A stretch of 7,163 bases of DNA from an uncultured Clostridia bacterium (GTDB taxonomy: Bacteria; Bacillota; Clostridia; TANB77; CAG-508): the NCBI GenBank assembly GCA_948946035.1, contig CARBKU010000002.1:1-7163 (forward strand), given 5' to 3'. A program made the translations under genes and the position numbers. Position 1 is the first letter of the stretch, and the number at the start of each line of letters is the position of its first letter. Below the pieces are notes generated by a model that did no database searches, had not been told where the DNA came from, and saw nothing but the letters and a program-made list of their open reading frames with translations. This document shows positions 5,121-7,163 of the stretch, piece by piece.

Positions 5121-6977
5121 ATGAAAAGTTTAGAAGAACTTCAAAGAATTAGAAAAGAGAAAAGAATAGAGTTAGATTTAAGAGTTAATACTGGTGCAGA
5201 TACACGTGAGAAGCATATTTTAGTTTGTAATGGAACTGGTTGTACTTCATCAAAGTCACCTAAAATTTTAGAGAGTTTTAAAAGGATTTTAAATGACAAG
5301 GGAATTGAAAATGTAAGGGTTATTAAAACTGGTTGTTTTGGTTTGTGTGCAAAAGGTCCTATTGTAATTATTAGACCAGAAGATACTTTTTATGCGATGG
5401 TGACTCCAGATGATTGTGAAGAAATTGTTCAGTCACATATTATTGAAGGTAAGAAAGTTGATAGATTACTTTGCAAAGATATTGATGGAACTATTGTAAA
5501 TAGTTTGGATGACCTTAATTTTTATAAAAAGCAGAAAAGAATTGCTTTGAAAAATTGTGGTGTTATTAATCCAGAAGATATTGATGAATATATAGCTTTT
5601 GATGGTTATAAAGCATTAGAAAAGGTTTTAACTAAAATGAGTCAGGATGATGTAATTAATGTTATAAAAGAGTCTGGACTTCGTGGCCGTGGAGGTGCAG
5701 GATTTCCTACAGGTAAGAAGTGGGAACTTACAAAAAATGTTGAAGGCGGGCAAAAGTATGTTGTATGTAATGCTGATGAAGGTGATCCAGGTGCTTTTAT
5801 GGATAGAAGTATTTTAGAAGGTGACCCACATTCAGTATTAGAGGCAATGGCAATTGCAGCATATAGTATTGGTGCAAATAAAGGATTTATATATGTTAGA
5901 GCAGAATATCCAATTGCTGTTAAAAGATTAGAAATTGCAATTAAACAGGCAGAAGAATATGGGATTTTAGGAAATAATATTTTTGGAACAAGTTTTAGTT
6001 TTAATATTGAAATTCGTTTAGGTGCTGGAGCATTTGTATGTGGGGAAGAAACAGCACTATTAGAATCAATTGAAGGTAAAAGAGGCCAACCAAGGGTAAA
6101 ACCACCATATCCAGCACAACATGGATTATGGGGAAAACCTACATTAATTAATAATGTTGAAACATATGCAAACATTTCACAAATTATTTTAAATGGAGCA
6201 GAATGGTATTCATCAATAGGAACAGAAAATTCAAAAGGTACAAAAGTATTTGCATTAGGTGGAAATGTTAATAATATTGGACTAGTCGAGGTTCCTATGG
6301 GAACTACTTTAAGAGAAATTGTATATGACATTGGAGGAGGAATTCCAAATGGAAGAGACTTTAAAGCAGCTCAAACAGGTGGACCTTCAGGAGGATGTAT
6401 ACCAAAAGAACATTTAGACACACCAATAGATTATGAATCATTAAAAGAAATTGGGTCTATGATGGGTTCAGGTGGACTAATAGTTATGGATGATACAAAA
6501 TGTATGGTATCACTTGCAAAATTTTATTTAGAATTTACTGTAAGCGAAAGTTGCGGTAAATGTACACCTTGCAGAATTGGTACAAAGAGAATGCTAGAAA
6601 CTTTAGAAAGATTATGTTCTGGCGAAGGAACAGAAGCGGACATATATAAATTAGAAAAACTAGCAATAAACATACAAAAATCGAGCATATGTGGACTAGG
6701 TCAAAGTGCTCCAAACCCTGTATTAAGTACTCTAAAATATTTTAGAGAAGAATTTAGGCAACATGCAATTTATAAAGAATGTAAAACACTAGAATGTAAA
6801 GCTTTGTCAAAAATAACAATTGATGAAGAAAAATGTAAAGGTTGTGGATTATGCCAAAAACATTGTCCTGTTAATGCAATTGAAGGAGAGGCTAGAGAAA
6901 AACGAGTAATTAATCAAGAAAAATGTATAAAATGCGGTACTTGTTTAACAAATTGTCCTTTTCATGCAATTGGATAA
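5121..6977 (+). CDS. NuoF/HydB-like NAD(P)H-oxidising FMN iron-sulfur subunit
   Basis: Predicted to oxidise or reduce NAD(P)(H) through FMN and pass electrons through a cluster chain; it partners the NuoE-like protein of this operon. 618 residues from ATG 5121. Domains: an N-terminal thioredoxin-like [2Fe-2S] domain of the HndB kind, beginning MKSLEELQRIRKEK, with Cys36, Cys41, Cys72 and Cys76; the flavin and nucleotide-binding core, with GLRGRGGAGFPTG (186-198), CNADEGDPGAFMDR (216-229) and GAGAFVCGEETALL (about 301-314); the [4Fe-4S] binding helix bundle, Cys478, Cys481 and Cys484 (ESCGKCTPCRIG) plus Cys524; and a C-terminal 2x[4Fe-4S] ferredoxin domain, C-x2-C-x2-C-x3-CP at 572-582 and 602-612. 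This layout is standard for HydB/HndC-type subunits of multimeric and bifurcating [FeFe]-hydrogenases and some formate dehydrogenases. All ligands are present. Threonine codon choice shifts along the gene. Confidence 0.95.
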   Translation: MKSLEELQRIRKEKRIELDLRVNTGADTREKHILVCNGTGCTSSKSPKILESFKRILNDKGIENVRVIKTGCFGLCAKGPIVIIRPEDTFYAMVTPDDCEEIVQSHIIEGKKVDRLLCKDIDGTIVNSLDDLNFYKKQKRIALKNCGVINPEDIDEYIAFDGYKALEKVLTKMSQDDVINVIKESGLRGRGGAGFPTGKKWELTKNVEGGQKYVVCNADEGDPGAFMDRSILEGDPHSVLEAMAIAAYSIGANKGFIYVRAEYPIAVKRLEIAIKQAEEYGILGNNIFGTSFSFNIEIRLGAGAFVCGEETALLESIEGKRGQPRVKPPYPAQHGLWGKPTLINNVETYANISQIILNGAEWYSSIGTENSKGTKVFALGGNVNNIGLVEVPMGTTLREIVYDIGGGIPNGRDFKAAQTGGPSGGCIPKEHLDTPIDYESLKEIGSMMGSGGLIVMDDTKCMVSLAKFYLEFTVSESCGKCTPCRIGTKRMLETLERLCSGEGTEADIYKLEKLAINIQKSSICGLGQSAPNPVLSTLKYFREEFRQHAIYKECKTLECKALSKITIDEEKCKGCGLCQKHCPVNAIEGEAREKRVINQEKCIKCGTCLTNCPFHAIG

Positions 6978-7001
6978 TAATATAAAAGGAGAAATAAAGA
7001 T

Positions 7002-7163
7002 ATGGGATTGTATTTAATATTAATATTAGTAATAATCAGTTTTATTTTTAACATAATAAAGAAAAATGAAATTAAGATAAATTTAATAATGCTTGTTATA
7101 CCAATTATATTAACTGTTATTTGTATCATATTTAGTCATAAAAATGTAAGCAATCGAGAAAAT
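7002..7163 (+). CDS. small membrane protein, partial (5' end)
   Basis: The frame is open from ATG 7002 to the window edge, giving 54 residues. AAAGGAG at 6985-6991 precedes the ATG by 10 bases, a little long but plausible. Two hydrophobic stretches, about residues 3-19 (LYLILILVIISFIF) and 27-45 (NLIMLVIPIILTVICIIF), are joined by a short lysine-rich linker (KKNEIK), which suggests a helical hairpin in the membrane. No family is recognised. It begins 24 bases after the NuoF stop with no terminator between, so it may be cotranscribed. It is not a catalytic hydrogenase subunit, at least at its N-terminus. Confidence 0.65.
   Translation, partial: MGLYLILILVIISFIFNIIKKNEIKINLIMLVIPIILTVICIIFSHKNVSNREN

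Noticed and set aside
5642..6331. 229-codon open frame on the minus strand inside the NuoF gene
   Set aside because: It is antisense to a well-conserved flavin/nucleotide-binding region, has no ribosome binding site and gives no recognisable protein; a shadow of NuoF.

Overview
The window is AT-rich throughout, uses A/T-ending codons and AGA for arginine, and has strong AGGAGG-type ribosome binding sites and U-tract hairpin terminators. Together with a UvrB, a short CysE/EpsC-type serine acetyltransferase, a DUF5684-like membrane protein and a hydrogenase-style NuoE/NuoF pair, this points to an anaerobic low-GC Firmicute of the Clostridia (or a relative). The lineage call is inference from gene content and composition.

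Layout. 1-224: 3' end of a small cupin-like gene, broken by a frame change near base 37. 245-2201 (+): uvrB, complete except for one extra base at 365 that splits it inside the Walker A motif; a strong terminator follows (2205-2242). 2298-2828 (+): serine acetyltransferase. 2853-3399 (+): pieces of an unrecognised gene spread over different frames. 3450-3490: a hairpin terminator able to serve both strands. 3492-3992 (-): DUF5684-like multi-pass membrane protein with its own promoter. 4061-4173: divergent intergenic region holding promoters for both directions. 4174-6977 (+): NuoE-like [2Fe-2S] protein, an unrecognised small protein of about 85-94 residues, and a NuoF-like flavoprotein carrying an N-terminal [2Fe-2S] domain and two C-terminal [4Fe-4S] clusters. 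7002-7163 (+): start of a small two-helix membrane protein cut off by the window end.

How they work together. The NuoE and NuoF-like proteins should form a soluble NAD(P)H-oxidising diaphorase module, as in multimeric [FeFe]-hydrogenases or formate dehydrogenases. No catalytic hydrogenase subunit is seen within 186 bases downstream of NuoF; a small membrane protein starts there instead. The small protein between NuoE and NuoF is the most promising unexplained gene. A second theme is a cluster of apparent single-base frame breaks (cupin, uvrB, the 2853-3399 gene and possibly the small hyd-operon protein), some at A-runs, while the other genes are intact. Either the sequence carries indel errors or several genes here are decaying.
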